From positions 1,860,001 through 1,924,000 of the forward strand of contig CP117875.1 of NCBI GenBank assembly GCA_028736075.1: a stretch of DNA of 64,000 nucleotides, in the 5' to 3' direction. Positions 61,467 to 64,000 of the stretch are shown piece by piece. Numbering within the stretch: position 1 is the first letter of the stretch; each line of letters begins with the position of its first letter. The notes beneath the pieces are model-generated. The model was not told where the DNA came from and made no database searches. It saw only the letters and a program-made list of their open reading frames with translations. Source of the stretch: Chryseobacterium sp. KACC 21268. Lineage in GTDB: Bacteria; Bacteroidota; Bacteroidia; Flavobacteriales; Weeksellaceae. A program made the translations under genes and the position numbers.

Positions 61467-62996
61467 TTATTCTTTAATGATTTTGTAAGTTGGAACCAAT
61501 GATTTCATTACAAACCATGCAATCAAATAAGCGACTGCACAGAATGAGAAAATAATCATATATCCTTTGTCGATGCCGTCTACAACCACGGCACCAGATT
61601 TTTGTAATTGTGCAAAAAAACCTTCCGGCAAACGTTGATCTGCATATTGGGGGAATTTTTCCAAAAGTGGAACGCCATCCACAGTCGTCCAAGCTTTGTG
61701 CGAATAATCGAACAATAGACCAGAACTTTTATTGATAATTGTAGAACCGATTCCGCCTGCCAATCCACCAATTCCTGTAATGGTCGCAATTGCTTTTTTA
61801 GGGAACATATCACCAACAGTGGAGAAGATATTCGCGGACCAAGCCTGATGCGCCGCACCTGCAATACCAATGATCAGTACTGGGAACCAGTAAGAGACTT
61901 TACCTGTAGATTGTGCCAATAATGCCAACAATGGGAAGAATGCGAAGATCAACATCGCTTTCATACGACCAGAATAAGGGTTCATTCCTTTCTTTTCTAC
62001 AAAGTAAGTCGGAAGCCAACCACCAACGATGGATACCAAAGTAATCATATATAGAACGAACAATGGAAATGCACTCTGCGTACTGTCCATTCCGTAAACT
62101 GAACTTAGATAAGCTGGTGTCCAGAAAAGGTAAAACCACCAAACGCCATCTGTCATAAACTTTCCAAAGACAAAAGCCCAGGTCTGTCTATATTTGAAAC
62201 ATTGCGCCAACGTAAAAGTTGTTTTTGGCTGAGACAAATCTTCTATGATTGTAGTATCGATATCTTGATTGATGTAATCCAATTCACCTTGATTCACTTT
62301 CGGATGCTCGTGTGGTTTTTTGTAGTAGAAAATCCAAATTCCCATCCACAAAAATCCTAGGGCACCAATGATGATAAACGCCATCTCCCAACCTAAAGCC
62401 TGCGCAATAAAAGGAATAGAAATCGGCGCCGCAAGCGCTCCAACCGTTGCACCAGCGTTGAAAATACTGGTTGCCAAAGCTCTGTCTTTTTTAGGGAAAT
62501 ATTCTGCCGTAGTTTTGATGGCCGCAGGGAAGTTTCCAGCTTCACCAATGGCCAAGATCAATCTTGCAAAAATGAATAAGGCAACACTTACGTTGATCAC
62601 TCGGGAAATATCTTTAACTGTGGCAATGTTGTGTTTTGCACCTTCAAAACTTACAAACCAATCGCCTAATATGATCCCAGATGTCGCGATCCCACAAAAC
62701 GCGTGTAAAACTGCACCCACAGACCAAACTCCGATTGCCCAAAGAAAGCCTTTTTTGGTGTCCATCCAATCCACAAATTTCCCTGCGAAGATCATACTTG
62801 CAGCATAGAAAATCGAGAACAATGCGGTGATGTTACCATAATCATTATTGTCCCAATGGAATTCTGGTGCAATAAAATCTTTCCAAGTCAAAGATAGAAC
62901 TTGCCTGTCCAGATAGTTTACCGTAGTTGCCAAGAAAAGCAAACCAACGATGGTCCATCTGAAAGTGGTCGGTTTTGTGGTTGTAGATTGATTCAT
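61467..62996 (-). CDS. exuT: MFS hexuronate transporter (ExuT-like)
   Basis: 509 aa with ~12 membrane helices. It starts with FRWTIVGLLFLATTVNYLDR, the signature of the anion:cation symporter family to which ExuT belongs, and has GNFPAAIKTTAEYFPKKDRA in the first loop. Galacturonate or glucuronate is the likely substrate because the flanking genes are uxaB and eda. The exact sugar is inferred. Confidence 0.88.
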   Translation of the reverse strand: MNQSTTTKPTTFRWTIVGLLFLATTVNYLDRQVLSLTWKDFIAPEFHWDNNDYGNITALFSIFYAASMIFAGKFVDWMDTKKGFLWAIGVWSVGAVLHAFCGIATSGIILGDWFVSFEGAKHNIATVKDISRVINVSVALFIFARLILAIGEAGNFPAAIKTTAEYFPKKDRALATSIFNAGATVGALAAPISIPFIAQALGWEMAFIIIGALGFLWMGIWIFYYKKPHEHPKVNQGELDYINQDIDTTIIEDLSQPKTTFTLAQCFKYRQTWAFVFGKFMTDGVWWFYLFWTPAYLSSVYGMDSTQSAFPLFVLYMITLVSIVGGWLPTYFVEKKGMNPYSGRMKAMLIFAFFPLLALLAQSTGKVSYWFPVLIIGIAGAAHQAWSANIFSTVGDMFPKKAIATITGIGGLAGGIGSTIINKSSGLLFDYSHKAWTTVDGVPLLEKFPQYADQRLPEGFFAQLQKSGAVVVDGIDKGYMIIFSFCAVAYLIAWFVMKSLVPTYKIIKE

Positions 62997-63026
62997 ATTT
63001 GAATGATTTGGTTGTGTTTTTTATTT

Positions 63027-63692
63027 TTAAGAAGCTTTTATCGATTTGATGATCTCTAAAACTTTTTTGGTTTCGTTTTCTATGGTGGCATAGTCTTTTG
63101 AAGCCATCAATTCTTTGCTTACTAATTTGCTTCCCATTCCAACAGCAGAAACACCAGCTTTGAACCAGCTTTCGATGCTTTCTTTGGTGGTGTCAACACC
63201 GCCGGTTGGCATAAAAACTAAATTAGGAAACACGTCTTTTATCGCACTCATAAAACCTGGACCTAAAGCATTTCCCGGGAATAGTTTCACGAAAGTCACG
63301 CCTGCATTTTCTGCTGCGATGATGTCTGTTGGCGTCATACAACCTGGGCTGTAAAGCAAATGTTTGGAGATCAAAAATTCTGCAACTTCGGGTACAAATC
63401 CTGGACTGATAAAGAAATCTGCGCCAGCTTTTACATAAGCATCTGCCTGCACCAAATTCTTGATTGTTCCGATTCCTAAAAGCATTTCTGGCATTTCGGC
63501 ATTTCTCAATTCTACCATTTTGGTGAAATTCGAAAGTGCGTTTTCGCCTCTGCTTGTATATTCTACAGCACGGATTCCAGCTCTGTAAAGCGCTTTCAGT
63601 ATGTCGAGAGTTACCGTTTCGTCAGCGTTGTAATACAAAGGCAAAATACCTTGGTTGATGATGGCATTGGTAACTAATTGAATCTTTGTCAT
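63027..63692 (-). CDS. eda: 2-dehydro-3-deoxyphosphogluconate (KDPG) aldolase
   Basis: 221 aa. The Schiff-base lysine is Lys136 in VTFVKLFPG. The catalytic glutamate is Glu45 in AVEYTSRG, and the phosphate loop is PTGGVDTT. It splits KDPG into pyruvate and glyceraldehyde 3-phosphate, the end of the pathway. A KDG kinase is needed between UxaA and Eda and is not in this window. Confidence 0.92.
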   Translation of the reverse strand: MTKIQLVTNAIINQGILPLYYNADETVTLDILKALYRAGIRAVEYTSRGENALSNFTKMVELRNAEMPEMLLGIGTIKNLVQADAYVKAGADFFISPGFVPEVAEFLISKHLLYSPGCMTPTDIIAAENAGVTFVKLFPGNALGPGFMSAIKDVFPNLVFMPTGGVDTTKESIESWFKAGVSAVGMGSKLVSKELMASKDYATIENETKKVLEIIKSIKAS

Positions 63693-63697
63693 TTTTC

Positions 63698-64000
63698 TTA
63701 AATTTTTACTTTAAAAACTATTTTTCTAATAAAGCCGTTTCCAATCATCGGTGCGTGGACATCATTTGGATAAAAAATAGCAAACTGATTATCGTTTAAT
63801 TGGAAAAACATATCTGGATCATCATTGTAAAAAAGAACATCTTTTTCTGCATTGTATTCTCCGATTGGGTTTGTGCATTTTTGCCTTGGTTTCCAACCCA
63901 TATTTTCTATTCCCTTCAGACAAATTTGAATATCGATATTTTGATTATGACATTCGAATTTGGAAAGACTTTCTTCTTTTGTTTTGGCCATTTCATCAAA
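63698..64000 (-). CDS. YhcH/YjgK/YiaL family protein, 5' truncated
   Basis: About 101 codons, open to the window edge. The frame continues upstream of the ATG at 63991 (F-D-E-M), so that ATG is probably internal: family members are about 150 aa. The pattern FECHNQNIDIQICLKGIENM, then EKDVLFYND and IFYPNDVHAPMIG is typical of this cupin-like family. It is often found with uronate and sialic acid genes, where it may handle sugar anomers or lactones. Confidence 0.82.
   Translation of the reverse strand, partial: FDEMAKTKEESLSKFECHNQNIDIQICLKGIENMGWKPRQKCTNPIGEYNAEKDVLFYNDDPDMFFQLNDNQFAIFYPNDVHAPMIGNGFIRKIVFKVKI

Overview
The window is a piece of a Bacteroidota (Flavobacteriia) chromosome, most like Chryseobacterium, Epilithonimonas or a close relative. 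The signs are AT-rich DNA, -7 promoter boxes of the form TAnnTTTG, a Bat/MoxR operon, a type IX secretion (T9SS) C-terminal domain, SusR-like TPR-HTH proteins, and protein sequences that read as Chryseobacterium homologues. No prophage, complete insertion sequence or CRISPR array was seen.

Layout. 1-4881 (+): moxR (cut by the window edge inside Walker A), DUF58, a BatD-like protein, batA and batB. 4913-8266: a stand-alone HsdR_N nuclease-like gene head-to-head with holA, a membrane protein, and trxB. 8376-14284 (-): a YoaK-type membrane protein with a UspA-like protein, a histidine kinase/response regulator pair, tRNA-Ser(UGA), crcB, an unknown gene and a lysine-tailed DUF892 protein. 14602-18502 (+): an AraC-type regulator, an acyl-CoA dehydrogenase, two cold-shock genes behind a long leader, and a SemiSWEET. 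18499-24720 (-): the four-gene ligase-associated DNA damage response cluster (exonuclease, ligase, DEXH helicase, PdeM). Ku and LigD of bacterial end joining lie about 1 kb away. 28983-33131: a frameshifted AraC gene, two tandem MdaB-like flavoproteins (one with an export signal), an SDR and an intact AraC regulator.

33659-53048 (+) is the accessory heart of the window. Two paralogous three-gene loci each hold a small membrane-anchored or exported protein, a very large TSP3-repeat surface protein and a 177-aa exported protein. They flank a vitamin B12 uptake operon: cobalamin riboswitch, BtuB-like receptor, BtuG-like propeller lipoprotein, second lipoprotein, and a DUF5074 protein with a T9SS signal. 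Two TPR-transmembrane-HTH regulators and two small HTH proteins follow. 57099-64000 (-): glutaminase, then a hexuronate pathway operon (uxaA, uxaB, exuT-like MFS, eda, partial YhcH).

Between genes lie four copies of a dispersed structured repeat, a 132-bp nested palindrome inside the ligase cluster, and two other short repeat families. The least-explained structure is the duplicated three-gene surface locus: its large and small exported proteins end in related C-terminal modules instead of a recognisable T9SS domain. All family assignments were made by reading the translations; no database search was run.
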